Of a stretch of 64,000 bases of DNA, positions 26,545 through 35,377 are shown piece by piece; the first letter of the stretch is position 1; each line of letters starts with the position of its first letter. The notes below the pieces were generated by a model. That model saw nothing but the letters and a program-made list of their open reading frames with translations, did not search any database and was not told the origin of the DNA. This stretch comes from 58-81 sp012729145 (GTDB lineage: Bacteria; Synergistota; Synergistia; Synergistales; Thermovirgaceae), in NCBI GenBank assembly GCA_040770625.1, contig JAXGIW010000002.1, forward strand, positions 1 through 64,000, read 5' to 3'. A program made the translations under genes and the position numbers.

Positions 26545-27135
26545 TCATTTAACGCATGAAATTTTTACTCTCCGTCCCATCGGCACGGTCTCTGTGACCC
26601 TGAGCCCCGCGTCATTGGCGATGGAGCGTATCTTCTCCTCCGGGATACCGTGGAATGAAGAAACGGGCTCCATCAGGCAGAGCCGCCCTCCCGGTGCAAG
26701 GAGACAAGAAAGGGTATCCATTGTGCTCTGTCGTTTTCCGGGCGCTATGTCGTGAAGGACGTGAATGAACGTTACCAGGTCGAAACTCTCCGGCTCCAGC
26801 CCCAATGAACGGATGTCACCTTTCATGATCCTGGCGTTCGAATGACCCTTTAGCCTTGTCATGGCCCTCTCAGTCATGTAGGAGGAAGTATCCACGCCGA
26901 CCACTGTCCCCCCTTTGTCCAGGGCTTTTGCCAGGTAAACTGTGAGTACTCCGTTACCGCACCCGAACTCCAGAACCCGTTCGCTCCCCTCAAGTTCCAG
27001 CCCTTCGACGAAAGGGGAGTATAGCCTTGGACCCGAAATTAAAGGGTGGATAACTGAAAGGCAAAAACGGAAAAGAAACCCCGGTTTTTCGAAGTCACGC
27101 TGTTCGAATTTTTCTTTTGATGAATTATCTGTCAT
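26545..27135 (-). CDS. Class I SAM-dependent methyltransferase under a Fur-type box
   Basis: 196 residues with the Rossmann methyltransferase motifs: VLEFGCGNGVLTVYLAKAL (SAM glycine loop), GVDTSSYM (acidic residue for ribose), MKGDIRSL and FDLVTFIHVLHDI. The substrate is unknown. I chose the ATG at 27135; an upstream ATG at 27156 would sit just downstream of the -10 and lacks a ribosome site. A Fur-type palindrome fills the promoter spacer, so the gene is probably repressed when iron (or a similar metal) is plentiful. Possible roles are siderophore, thiol or metal/metalloid methylation; none can be chosen from sequence. Confidence 0.85.
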   Translation of the reverse strand: MTDNSSKEKFEQRDFEKPGFLFRFCLSVIHPLISGPRLYSPFVEGLELEGSERVLEFGCGNGVLTVYLAKALDKGGTVVGVDTSSYMTERAMTRLKGHSNARIMKGDIRSLGLEPESFDLVTFIHVLHDIAPGKRQSTMDTLSCLLAPGGRLCLMEPVSSFHGIPEEKIRSIANDAGLRVTETVPMGRRVKISCVK

Positions 27136-27174
27136 GGTCCCACCCCCGGATAACATTGATCACCCTCAACCAAA

Positions 27175-27203
27175 ATAATGATAATAATTATCATTCTGGT
27201 CAA
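27175..27203 (-). promoter_or_regulatory. Fur-type operator inside a sigma-70 promoter
   Basis: AATGATAATAATTATCATT at 27177-27195 is a perfect 19-base palindrome and contains the 7-1-7 Fur box TGATAAT-N-ATTATCA exactly. On the minus strand TTGACC (27203-27198) and CATTAT (27180-27175) are spaced by 17 bases, and the palindrome occupies nearly the whole promoter. Binding would exclude RNA polymerase from the methyltransferase promoter. Confidence 0.85.
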
Positions 27204-27311
27204 CACCCAGGCCGCCGAGAACAGTCGCTGCATGGGGATCATTCATGCAGGATGACCTTTTCCTCTCCAAATGGCTAGATCAGGAATTGCCATCGGGGAA
27301 AAGTTTACTTT

Positions 27312-27740
27312 TCAGGCCAAAATCACGGGATCACCGGGTTGGACCTTTCCTCCCTTTTCCACCCTCAAGAAGTACCCCTTTTCAGGCAGGAGGCACCAGC
27401 CCCTGTAATCGTAGGAGTGAGGCTCTCCAGGCTTTTTCCCTTTTTCCACGACGATCAGAATTACACTCTCTCCTATTTTCATGGTCTGTCCTGGAGAAAG
27501 GTCTTCCGGAAGTCCGGCTATAACAAGATTTTCTGCCAGGGATCCCGGGGGAAAGGGGAAACCGGCACTGTTTTCAGCCTCGGAAATATCCTCTGACCTC
27601 AGAAGGCTTACCTGTCTTTCCCCCATCCCGAAATGCCCGTCACCATTTATTCCCTTCCCCTTGACGAAGTGAGCAGCTTCCATTTCTGTTTTCGGCTTCT
27701 GCCGGTCCTTGCCTGCGCAGACGGCGATCACTTTAGGCAT
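27312..27740 (-). CDS. MOSC-domain protein
   Basis: 142 residues. FVKGKGINGDGHFGMGERQVSLL and the later SLAENLVIAGL segment match the MOSC fold (molybdenum cofactor sulfurase C-terminal domain). The family's Cys near the C-terminal end appears as GWCLLPEKGYF. Stand-alone MOSC proteins are thought to handle molybdopterin or sulfur during Mo/W-enzyme maturation; the link to the AOR gene 18 kb away is inference. It lies downstream of the Fur-type site but on the far side from the methyltransferase start, so it is not obviously controlled by it. Confidence 0.85.
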   Translation of the reverse strand: MPKVIAVCAGKDRQKPKTEMEAAHFVKGKGINGDGHFGMGERQVSLLRSEDISEAENSAGFPFPPGSLAENLVIAGLPEDLSPGQTMKIGESVILIVVEKGKKPGEPHSYDYRGWCLLPEKGYFLRVEKGGKVQPGDPVILA

Positions 27741-27831
27741 GAAGATTCTCCTTCCAGGATCTGTTGTTCCAGAACACGATCATAGGCAATAATACTCCCG
27801 GGAGATAGGATCTAGCGGGGAGGGTCTGCTG

Positions 27832-28149
27832 ATGAGAAGGTCCGCTGTAGCTATTGTATTGTTGTCACTCGTGATATTCATGGTCTTTTGTGATGCAGGA
27901 GCTGGCGAAGCGCCGGAAGACACTCTTTTCACCTATGACTTTTCCGGTCTGGTTTTCGAAGTACGGTTCATAGAGGGTGCAGTGATCCTCTATCTTCCCG
28001 ATGGCCCTCTGACGCTACCCCAGGGGATATCTGCGTCAGGGGCAAGATACACTGACGGGTCGACCACCTTCTGGATCAAGGGTGACGACGCCCACCTGGA
28101 GATCAACGGATCTTTGGTCGGGAAGAAAACAGATGTACCGCAGCAGTAA
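27832..28149 (+). CDS. MliC-family C-type lysozyme inhibitor
   Basis: 105 residues with a signal peptide (hydrophobic stretch to about residue 20) and a C-terminal MliC core: LPQGISASGARYTDGSTTFWIKGDDAHLE matches the conserved SASGARY and WxKG(D/E)xAxLE segments. MliC proteins sit in the periplasm or on the outer membrane and block C-type lysozyme, protecting peptidoglycan. A Cys near the signal end could be a lipobox, but the fit (FCDAG) is imperfect. It supports a diderm cell and possible life with animal hosts or lysozyme-rich communities. Confidence 0.85.
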   Translation: MRRSAVAIVLLSLVIFMVFCDAGAGEAPEDTLFTYDFSGLVFEVRFIEGAVILYLPDGPLTLPQGISASGARYTDGSTTFWIKGDDAHLEINGSLVGKKTDVPQQ

Positions 28150-28241
28150 ATCGTCACTTTTACCTGTTGGCCATCGGATGCTCTCCGGACGAGGCAGACA
28201 GGCCTGAGATACCGGGTCTTTGGCTTTCCGTGTCATTTTCC

Positions 28242-28715
28242 TCAGGGCTCGTTTTTCTTCAAGATCACCATTACGATATCGCTCCCGGAAGAATAGGGGG
28301 AGCCTTCTTCATCCAGGAGCCCCAGGGAGGAAGCCTCCTTTTCCAGGATCTTTCTCGTTCCAGGTGCCACTCCGTTACCATTCCCGACCCTGGCGGATAT
28401 GAATACCGAGGGGGACCAGTCAGGGCTAATGATCCCGTAAGCGATGGCCCTCTCATTCAAACCCTCGCCGACGGGATCTCTCCCCAGATAGTTAAGCAGG
28501 TCCCCGTAATCGATCTCGCTAGGCCATCTCCCTCTCTCGGAGAAGAATACCGCGGAAGCACTCCTGAGGGTCATCAGGTCGGCCACTATCCTTGCGGCTA
28601 CAGCCTTGCTTCTGGCGTCGCCATAGACAGCGAACAGGCTGCCTGAAAGGATGCCTATGATCAGGATCGTTATCAGAAGTTCAGTAAGTGTGAAGCCCTT
28701 TTCCCCTCTTGTCAT
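28242..28715 (-). CDS. Type IV pilin-like / type II secretion pseudopilin
   Basis: 157 residues beginning MTRGEKGFTLTELLITILIIGIL: a short basic leader, the prepilin peptidase site G^F, Glu5 and the long hydrophobic helix. The rest is a globular C-terminal domain. It would be processed by PilD and assembled by a pilus or secretion machine, but no other pilus gene is nearby, so it is an orphan copy. The chosen ATG has AGGGGA before it; an upstream ATG would add 24 residues of unlikely leader. Confidence 0.85.
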   Translation of the reverse strand: MTRGEKGFTLTELLITILIIGILSGSLFAVYGDARSKAVAARIVADLMTLRSASAVFFSERGRWPSEIDYGDLLNYLGRDPVGEGLNERAIAYGIISPDWSPSVFISARVGNGNGVAPGTRKILEKEASSLGLLDEEGSPYSSGSDIVMVILKKNEP

Positions 28716-28803
28716 GGAAGGATCCCCTGGAATTGTTGAATTTTTGCACCCTGGGAGGATATTAACGTGCCGGGAGGGTTTTGTCATCCCGGGGACTCTG
28801 CTC

Positions 28804-28812
28804 TGCTATAAT
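28804..28812 (+). promoter_or_regulatory. Extended -10 promoter of ppiB operon
   Basis: TGCTATAAT is a perfect extended -10. TTGTCA lies 20 bases upstream, too far for a normal -35, which suits an extended -10 promoter. The ppiB start is 59 bases downstream. Confidence 0.55.
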
Positions 28813-28871
28813 TATTTGCCTTGGGGGAGACCGGACCTTCAGATCTTCCAGTGAATAATGGAGGTGTAGGG

Positions 28872-29378
28872 ATGATCAGGCTGAAGACAAGCGAGGGCGA
28901 CATCCTGCTAGAGATGTTCGAGGAAAAGGCCCCGAAGACGGTAGAGAATTTCCTTAACTATGTCAAGACCGGACACTATGACGGGACCATCTTTCATCGG
29001 GTGATCGACGGATTTATGATCCAGGGGGGCGGTTTTGACGAGACGATGAGTCAGAAAGCAACAGAAGAGCCTGTTGAGAACGAGGCCTCTAACGGGCTAA
29101 GGAACGAAGCCTACACTATTGCCATGGCCAGGACCCAGGACCCGCACTCTGCTACGACCCAGTTCTTCATCAATGTGAAGGACAACCACTTTCTGAACTT
29201 CACATCACCTGATGTCAGGGGGTGGGGTTATACCGTGTTCGGGAAAGTGATCGAAGGACATGATGTGGTCGACAGGATCAGGTCTGTCGAGACCTGCAGT
29301 CGTGCCGGTCTCGACGACGTCCCCGTTGAACCCGTAACAATAATCAAGGCTATTGTGGAGAAGGAAGAAGAAAGATGA
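28872..29378 (+). CDS. ppiB: Peptidyl-prolyl cis-trans isomerase, cyclophilin type
   Basis: 168 residues, normal for bacterial cytoplasmic cyclophilin. Catalytic segments IFHRVIDGFMIQGG (with the active-site Arg and Phe-Met-Gln), AMARTQDPHSATTQFFINV and the later FGKVIEG are intact. No signal peptide. It accelerates proline isomerisation during folding. GGAGGTG precedes the ATG. The stop overlaps the DUF2284 start in ATGA. Confidence 0.93.
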   Translation: MIRLKTSEGDILLEMFEEKAPKTVENFLNYVKTGHYDGTIFHRVIDGFMIQGGGFDETMSQKATEEPVENEASNGLRNEAYTIAMARTQDPHSATTQFFINVKDNHFLNFTSPDVRGWGYTVFGKVIEGHDVVDRIRSVETCSRAGLDDVPVEPVTIIKAIVEKEEER

Positions 29379-29917
29379 AGATCAGCCCCTTCCCGGAAGT
29401 GGACTCGATCCTCAGGCAGGCCGGTCTATGCGATTGTCTATGGGTGGCCCCATCGTCCATGACAGTTTCCCAGTGGGTGAGGATGAAGTGCATGTTCGGG
29501 TGTCCGGATTACGGAAAGAACGCCTCCTGCCCTCCCCATGTCCCCTCCGTGCAGGAATGCAGGGAGCTGCTGGGTGAGTATTCCCATGCTGTTCTGATCC
29601 ACCTGGTCTGTGATGTACACTCTGAAGAGAGAGGATCGTGGTGCGCAAGTTACCAGAAGTTGCTTGTGGAGGCGGAGAGGCAGGTCTTCCTGGCGGGACA
29701 TGAAAAGGCTTTCCTTCTCTCCTTCGACAACTGCAACCTCTGCGGAGAGTGCACAGCCGATCCCAGGGACTGCAGGCTCCCCTACATGAGGAGACCGACC
29801 ATGGAGGCCTTCGCAATAGACGTCTACTCCAGTGTGAGAAGGCTGGGGTACTCCATATCGGTCAAGAAGGACAGGGAGGAGAAGCCCGACCGTTTCGCCC
29901 TTCTGCTGGTGGAATAG
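29375..29917 (+). CDS. DUF2284 cysteine-rich putative metal-binding protein
   Basis: 180 residues with a dense set of cysteines: CMFGCPDYGKNASCPPH near residue 40 and DNCNLCGECTADPRDC near residue 115. This pattern defines DUF2284, a family predicted to bind metal or iron-sulfur clusters and common in anaerobes; its function is not established. It overlaps ppiB by four bases and is followed after nine bases by tex. Confidence 0.88.
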   Translation: MKISPFPEVDSILRQAGLCDCLWVAPSSMTVSQWVRMKCMFGCPDYGKNASCPPHVPSVQECRELLGEYSHAVLIHLVCDVHSEERGSWCASYQKLLVEAERQVFLAGHEKAFLLSFDNCNLCGECTADPRDCRLPYMRRPTMEAFAIDVYSSVRRLGYSISVKKDREEKPDRFALLLVE

Positions 29918-29926
29918 GGTTATCTG

Positions 29927-32092
29927 ATGGCTGACTCCAGTCATGCATCGATCATTGCGGCAGAACTCGGGATAAGCGAGGAGAAGGTCCTTGATACGGG
30001 CGCCCTTTTGCAGGAAGGGTGTTCGGTGCCCTTCATTGCCCGTTATCGCAAGGAGGCTACCGGCTCACTGGACGAGGTGGCGGTACTCGCCATAAGGGAC
30101 AGATTTGCACAGCTGGAGGAGCTGGACAGGAGAAAGGCTGCCGTGATCAGATCCCTGAGGGAGAGGGACCTTCTCACAGAGGAACTCGAGAGAGCCGTTG
30201 CAGTAGCTCCGAACATGACAGCCCTGGAGGATATCTATCTCCCCTTCCGTCCGAAGAGAAGGACCAGGGCGTCCATCGCGCTGGGAAAGGGGCTGAAGGG
30301 TCTGGCAGACGCCCTCGTGGATGCCGCCGCGGGAGAGAGAACTGACCTTGATCCCCTCTCAGAGGCAGCCAGGTATATTGACGGAGGCAAGGGCGTGAAG
30401 TCGGCAGATGATGCCCTTGCGGGAGCAAGGGATATAATTGCAGAGAGGGCCAGCGAGGACAGAAGGGTCAGGGTCGCACTCAGGGCAGTCTTTGCTCGCA
30501 ACGGAAGGCTATCGTCGAAGGTTGTCAGGGGCAGGGAAGAGGAAGGTCTGAAGTACAGAGACTACTTCGATCTCGAAGAGCCAGCCAGATCCACTCCCTC
30601 ACACAGGATCCTGGCCGTCTTCCGAGGGGAGAGAGAGGGCTTTCTCACCGTATCGGCAAGGCCGCCCTCTGAACTTGCCTTCCTGGAGATGGAGAGGGTG
30701 TTCATCAAGGCCGAAGGTCGGGCAGCCGATGAAGTCAGAAAGGCCATCAGGGATGGCTACGTGCGGCTCGCGGGACCCTCAATGGAGACTGAGCTAAAGA
30801 ATGCCCTGAAGGTAAGGGCAGACCGGGAGGCCATAGGGGTCTTCTCCTCCAACGCAAGGGAGGTCCTGATGGCTCCCCCGCTCGGAGCCTTTCCTGTGAT
30901 GGCCATCGACCCGGGTATACGGACCGGGTGCAAGCTGGTGATCCTCGATGCCAGGGGGCGGCTAGTTCTTGATGATGTGATATTCCCCTTTTCGGGCAGG
31001 AAGGCCGAGGAGGAGGCCAGGAGAAAGGTATGCCGCATTCTCGAAAAACACCCGGTAAAAGCAGTCGCGGTGGGTAATGGAACTGCGGGAAGGGAGACCA
31101 TGGCCTTCCTGCAGGGGATGGAACTTCCGGGCAATCCCAGGGCGATCCTTGTGAACGAAAGCGGTGCCTCGATCTACTCGGCTTCGAAAACCGCTCGGGA
31201 GGAGTTCCCTGACAGGGACGTAACAGTCAGGGGATCCGTATCGATAGGGAGGCGTCTCCAGGATCCTCTGGCCGAGCTGGTAAAGATCGATCCCAAATCC
31301 ATCGGCGTCGGTCAGTACCAGCACGATGTGGACCAGAAGAAGCTGACGCAGTCACTGGAGGATGTGGTTGTCTCCTGTGTGAACGCCGTAGGGGTGGAAC
31401 TGAACACCGCGAGCCCTCACCTCCTGTCCTACGTATCAGGTCTTGGACCCGGCCTGGCGGCTAACATTGTCGCATGGAGAGGATCCATGGGGCCTTTCAG
31501 ATCGAGAGCACAGCTGCGCGAGGTGTCGCGTCTCGGCCCCAGAGCCTTTGAACAGTCCGCGGGGTTCCTAAGGATCAGAGGGAGCGTGAACCCTCTCGAC
31601 GCAAGCGCTGTACACCCTGATCATTACGTTATTGTCGAGCGGATGGCCTCCGACCTGGGGTGTTCCGTCGAGGATCTCCTTGAGAACGAGAGCATGAGAG
31701 AGAGGATAAATGTTACTCATTATGTCTGTGAAAAGGCGGGCATACCTACCCTGAGAGATATCATGTCCGAATTGGCCAAGCCTGGCCGGGACCCCAGGAA
31801 GAATTTTGAAAGCGTGGAGTTCTCTCCTTCCGTACATGGGATAGAGGACCTGAACCCGGGGATGGAGCTTACAGGAGTGGTCTCCAACGTGACCGCCTTT
31901 GGCGTCTTCGTGGATGTGGGTGTCCACCAGGACGGGCTGGTACATGTCAGTCAGATGTCTGATCGTTTCGTGAAAAAACCGTCGGACCTGGTAAAGGCAG
32001 GGCAGAAAGTCCGGGTCTCTGTACTGGAGGTAGACCTGCAGCGTAGAAGGATATCCCTGGCCATGAAAGGCGTCCGCCAGGACCCTTCCTGA
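29927..32092 (+). CDS. tex: Tex, RNA-binding transcription accessory protein
   Basis: 721 residues, the full length of Tex. The N-terminal helical region (VPFIARYRKEATGSLDE), a YqgF-like fold (MAIDPGIRTGCKLVILD), helix-hairpin-helix elements (NTASPHLLSYVSGLGPGLAANIV) and a C-terminal S1 domain (MELTGVVSNVTAFGVFVDVGVHQDGLVHVSQMSD) are all visible in order. Tex binds nucleic acid and affects transcription; its precise role is incompletely known. Confidence 0.95.
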   Translation: MADSSHASIIAAELGISEEKVLDTGALLQEGCSVPFIARYRKEATGSLDEVAVLAIRDRFAQLEELDRRKAAVIRSLRERDLLTEELERAVAVAPNMTALEDIYLPFRPKRRTRASIALGKGLKGLADALVDAAAGERTDLDPLSEAARYIDGGKGVKSADDALAGARDIIAERASEDRRVRVALRAVFARNGRLSSKVVRGREEEGLKYRDYFDLEEPARSTPSHRILAVFRGEREGFLTVSARPPSELAFLEMERVFIKAEGRAADEVRKAIRDGYVRLAGPSMETELKNALKVRADREAIGVFSSNAREVLMAPPLGAFPVMAIDPGIRTGCKLVILDARGRLVLDDVIFPFSGRKAEEEARRKVCRILEKHPVKAVAVGNGTAGRETMAFLQGMELPGNPRAILVNESGASIYSASKTAREEFPDRDVTVRGSVSIGRRLQDPLAELVKIDPKSIGVGQYQHDVDQKKLTQSLEDVVVSCVNAVGVELNTASPHLLSYVSGLGPGLAANIVAWRGSMGPFRSRAQLREVSRLGPRAFEQSAGFLRIRGSVNPLDASAVHPDHYVIVERMASDLGCSVEDLLENESMRERINVTHYVCEKAGIPTLRDIMSELAKPGRDPRKNFESVEFSPSVHGIEDLNPGMELTGVVSNVTAFGVFVDVGVHQDGLVHVSQMSDRFVKKPSDLVKAGQKVRVSVLEVDLQRRRISLAMKGVRQDPS

Positions 32093-32112
32093 CGTTCTTT
32101 AAAAAGTGGCTT

Positions 32113-32128
32113 AATGTTCCTTAACATT
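32113..32128. promoter_or_regulatory. Short palindrome upstream of the efflux operon
   Basis: AATGTT (32113-32118) and AACATT (32123-32128) are exact inverted repeats with a four-base spacer, 69 bases before the tolC-like start. It may be an operator for the pump operon; no regulator gene is adjacent. Confidence 0.3.
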
Positions 32129-32196
32129 TCTCAACCTCACCTTCAGTCTCCCGATAGTAAACTTCTGGAAATCATGAATGGATCGGGTGAAGTCCA

Positions 32197-33495
32197 ATGC
32201 TGACGATGAAAAGGTTCCTCCAGTCAATCTGCTTTCTGATCCTGTTCTCTCTCGGCGCTGCCGCATACGCTTCAGGTGCACCGCCGGGTTCGATCGTCCT
32301 CACCCTGGAGGATTGCATCAATACGGCGATCTCAGGTCATCCCGACCTGGCAGCAGGGAGGTCGGATCTCGAAGCCTCCGAGGCCAGAGTTGGGCAGGCC
32401 CAGTCGAGTCGTTACCCTTCCCTGGGATTTTCCACGGGTTTTTCTGAAAGGTCCTCCGGTGGGACTGGACCGTCGGAAGGTTCCTGGTCGAACGGTATCA
32501 CGCTGTCACAGCTGGTCACCGACTGGGGCAGGACGCACGCGACGGTCAGAAGGAGCCTGCTGGATGTTGACAGCAGAACCCTGGCCCTTGAGGCGAAGCA
32601 GTCTGACGTGGTGTTCGAGGTCACGAGAGCCTATTTCCAGCTTCTTAGATCCGTGAAGGACCTGGAGGTCGCCGAGGAGACCCTGGCGTTGAACGAGGTC
32701 AGGCTGGAGCAGGCAGAAGCCTTTTTCAAGGTCGGGAAGGTTTCAAAGTACGATGTGACTGCCGCCCAGGTTTCCAAAAGCAATGCAGACCTCGCGCTGA
32801 TACGTGCACGCACCTCCAGGAAGGAAGCCATGACCGCTCTGAAGGCAGCTATGGGCCAGGCGGGAGCCCCTGACTTCAGGGTCGTCGATGTGGAAGGTCA
32901 CGAAACAGACGTCAGGGACGACGATGTTCCCTCCCTTGATGAGGCGATAGGCATCGCCCTTGAGAACAGGCCCGACCTCCTGGCTTACCAGGTAGCCCTT
33001 CGGTCCGCCGAGACCTCCGTTACCCTTGCCAGACTGGATAACGTCCCCCAGCTTCATCTTTCAGGGAACTACGGGTGGGGGAATTCCGGTTTCTGGGGCG
33101 GTGACAGCTGGAGGGCGGGGCTGACCCTTTCTTTTTCCCTCTATGATGGAGGACTGCAGAGAGAGAAGACAAGAGAAGCCATGGCCGGCCTGGATGGGGC
33201 CGAGGCCAGACTGGAGGCTTACAGGCAGATCGTGGTCAGCGACGTTACCCAGGCTGTTCTGGCAGCCTCAGACGCTTCTGAGGCCGTCTCGGCAGCCTCA
33301 GAGGGGCTGCGGATGGCAACAGAGAACCTTGAGATCGCAACCGGGAGGTACAGGGTAGGCGTAGGATCACCACTGGAGGTCTCTGATGCCACCAGAAATT
33401 ACACCGAGGCCAAAGCTGCCTGGTATGCGGCTTTATACGATCGACTTACGGCCCGGGCGGCCCTGAAGAAGGCCATGGGAGTGACAGCAAGATGA
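32197..33495 (+). CDS. TolC-family outer-membrane channel protein
   Basis: 432 residues with a signal peptide and the two-fold repeated helical hairpins of TolC/OMF proteins (LTLEDCINTAISGHPDL at the start of repeat one; SLDEAIGIALENRPDL at the start of repeat two). It forms the trimeric outer-membrane exit duct of the pump encoded by the next three genes. GGTGA precedes the ATG; a second ATG three codons in is possible. Its stop overlaps the adaptor start. Confidence 0.92.
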   Translation: MLTMKRFLQSICFLILFSLGAAAYASGAPPGSIVLTLEDCINTAISGHPDLAAGRSDLEASEARVGQAQSSRYPSLGFSTGFSERSSGGTGPSEGSWSNGITLSQLVTDWGRTHATVRRSLLDVDSRTLALEAKQSDVVFEVTRAYFQLLRSVKDLEVAEETLALNEVRLEQAEAFFKVGKVSKYDVTAAQVSKSNADLALIRARTSRKEAMTALKAAMGQAGAPDFRVVDVEGHETDVRDDDVPSLDEAIGIALENRPDLLAYQVALRSAETSVTLARLDNVPQLHLSGNYGWGNSGFWGGDSWRAGLTLSFSLYDGGLQREKTREAMAGLDGAEARLEAYRQIVVSDVTQAVLAASDASEAVSAASEGLRMATENLEIATGRYRVGVGSPLEVSDATRNYTEAKAAWYAALYDRLTARAALKKAMGVTAR

Positions 33496-34661
33496 AGAAG
33501 AACAGGAAGTTCCTGGCAGCTTTTCTTGTTTTTGTGGCAGCGGCCGGTATCTGGTACTACCGGTCACGTTCTTCTGACGTGCCCGTTGTCCAGACCACCA
33601 CCGTCGTTCGGGGAGGTATCGTCAAGACCGTTTCTGCGACGGGATCCCTGAATGCGGTCAACACTGTGAACGTTGGAGCCCAGGTATCGGGAACGATCAG
33701 GAAGATACACGTGAATTACAACTCCCTGGTCCAGAAAGGGGATCTTCTTGCAGAGATAGACCCCTCTCTTCTGGAGGCCAACATCAGGCAGTCAGAGGCC
33801 AGCGTACTCTCCGCCCTGGCCTCCCTCCAGGAGGCAAGGGCAAACCTGGCCGAGGCAAAAAATAACCTGGAACGGAACAGAGAGCTTTTCTCCAGGGGTT
33901 ATATAGCGGCGATGGAGCTGGATCAGTCACAGACAGCCTACGAGACAGCACTTTCCCGAACCAGAAGCTCTGAAGCATCCCTTTCCCATGCCAGGGCAGA
34001 CCTCGATTACAGGAAGATCAACCTGGGGCACACCAGGATAGTATCCCCCATCGACGGGGTGATCATTAACCGGGAGGTCGATGAAGGGCAGACGGTCAAC
34101 GCAAGCCAATCGGCCCCGACGCTCTTCACAATCGCCGAGGATCTGTCCAGGATGCAGGTCGAAGCCAACATTGACGAGGCCGATATTGGCCTGATCAGGC
34201 AGGGTCAACCTGTACAGTTCACCGTTGACGCTTTCCCTGATGAGTCTTTCGTGGGTTCCGTCAAGGAGGTCCGACTTGCGGCCGCAACAACCGACAACGT
34301 GGTGACCTACACGGTCATCATTTCTGTGGAGAACGAGAAGAAGATCCTGATGCCGGGCATGACCGCCAACGTATCAGTAATAGTGGAGAAGAAGGATAAC
34401 ATACTGAAAGTCGCCAGTTCCGCCCTGAGATTTCGGCCTTCAGCGGATTCCGGCGGATCACAGTTCAGGGGGACGGCCCTCTGGACCCTTGAGAAGGGTG
34501 AACTGGTTCCCCATCTTGTCAAGACGGGGATCTACGACGGAATGTTCACCGAAGTTGAGGGGGAGGGGCTGGTCGAGGGCATGGAGGTTGTCACCTATAT
34601 ATCCAGCGCCTCGGAAGGAAGGTCATCCAGCGCTTTCGGGTTCGGAGGCCGGCCCAGGTGA
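33492..34661 (+). CDS. MacA-like periplasmic adaptor (membrane fusion protein)
   Basis: 389 residues: an N-terminal membrane anchor, biotinyl-lipoyl halves split by a coiled-coil hairpin (NVGAQVSGTIRKIHVNYNSLVQKGD ... IVSPIDGVIINREVDEGQ), then beta-barrel and membrane-proximal domains. The SPIDGVI and adaptor motifs are typical of MacA/HlyD proteins. It links the inner-membrane pump to the TolC-like channel. Confidence 0.92.
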   Translation: MKKNRKFLAAFLVFVAAAGIWYYRSRSSDVPVVQTTTVVRGGIVKTVSATGSLNAVNTVNVGAQVSGTIRKIHVNYNSLVQKGDLLAEIDPSLLEANIRQSEASVLSALASLQEARANLAEAKNNLERNRELFSRGYIAAMELDQSQTAYETALSRTRSSEASLSHARADLDYRKINLGHTRIVSPIDGVIINREVDEGQTVNASQSAPTLFTIAEDLSRMQVEANIDEADIGLIRQGQPVQFTVDAFPDESFVGSVKEVRLAAATTDNVVTYTVIISVENEKKILMPGMTANVSVIVEKKDNILKVASSALRFRPSADSGGSQFRGTALWTLEKGELVPHLVKTGIYDGMFTEVEGEGLVEGMEVVTYISSASEGRSSSAFGFGGRPR

Positions 34662-34675
34662 CGGGGTGACGGAAG

Positions 34676-35377
34676 ATGACGATGAACGGAATAGTCAGGG
34701 TTGAAAGCATCACCAAGATATACAGCCTGGGCGATGTCAAGGTTGAAGCCTTGCGGAAGGTCAGTTTCTCGGTAGAGGCCGGAGAATTCCTCTCCATCAT
34801 GGGAGCTTCAGGTTCAGGAAAGTCGACAATGATGAACATCCTGGGGTGCCTTGATACGCCGACTGGGGGACAGTATTTCCTTGAAGGGCATAACGTCAGT
34901 CGCCTGTCGGGGGACGAACTTGCGGACATTCGCAAGCACAAGATCGGTTTTGTCTTCCAGGGTTTCAACCTTCTCCCCCGGATGACGGCCCTGGAGAATG
35001 TAAAGCTTCCCATGCTCTACAACGGAGTACACCCCTCCATGAGGGACAGGAAGGCCATGGATGCCCTTGAAATGGTGGGATTGGGTGACAGGGCTAACCA
35101 CCAACCCCAGCAGCTCTCGGGGGGGCAGCAGCAGAGAGTGGCCATAGCACGTGCCCTTGTTAACGACGCCCCGATCATCCTGGCCGATGAGCCGACGGGG
35201 AACCTGGACAGCAGGACCAGCAAGGACATCATGGATCTTTTCACGGATCTTAACAGGGAGTACGGAAGGACCATAATACAGGTCACACACGAGGCAGAAA
35301 TGGCCTCCTACGGCAAGAGGGTCATCACTTTCCGGGACGGAATGGTGCTGAAGGACGAAAGGACGGAACGTCCATGA
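34676..35377 (+). CDS. MacB/LolD-type ABC exporter ATPase
   Basis: 233 residues with Walker A GASGSGKSTMM, Q-loop VFQGFNLLPRMT, signature LSGGQQQRVAIARAL, Walker B PIILADEPTGNLD and the H-loop in VTHEAEMA. The GNLDS and short form are typical of MacB-class ATPases in mechanotransmission exporters. Here the ATPase and permease parts are separate genes rather than one MacB chain. Its end overlaps the permease start by four bases. Confidence 0.93.
   Translation: MTMNGIVRVESITKIYSLGDVKVEALRKVSFSVEAGEFLSIMGASGSGKSTMMNILGCLDTPTGGQYFLEGHNVSRLSGDELADIRKHKIGFVFQGFNLLPRMTALENVKLPMLYNGVHPSMRDRKAMDALEMVGLGDRANHQPQQLSGGQQQRVAIARALVNDAPIILADEPTGNLDSRTSKDIMDLFTDLNREYGRTIIQVTHEAEMASYGKRVITFRDGMVLKDERTERP

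Noticed and set aside
27245..27523. 92-codon plus-strand frame downstream of the Fur-type box
   Set aside because: It is antisense to the MOSC gene and low in plausible protein features; the Fur-type promoter points the other way.
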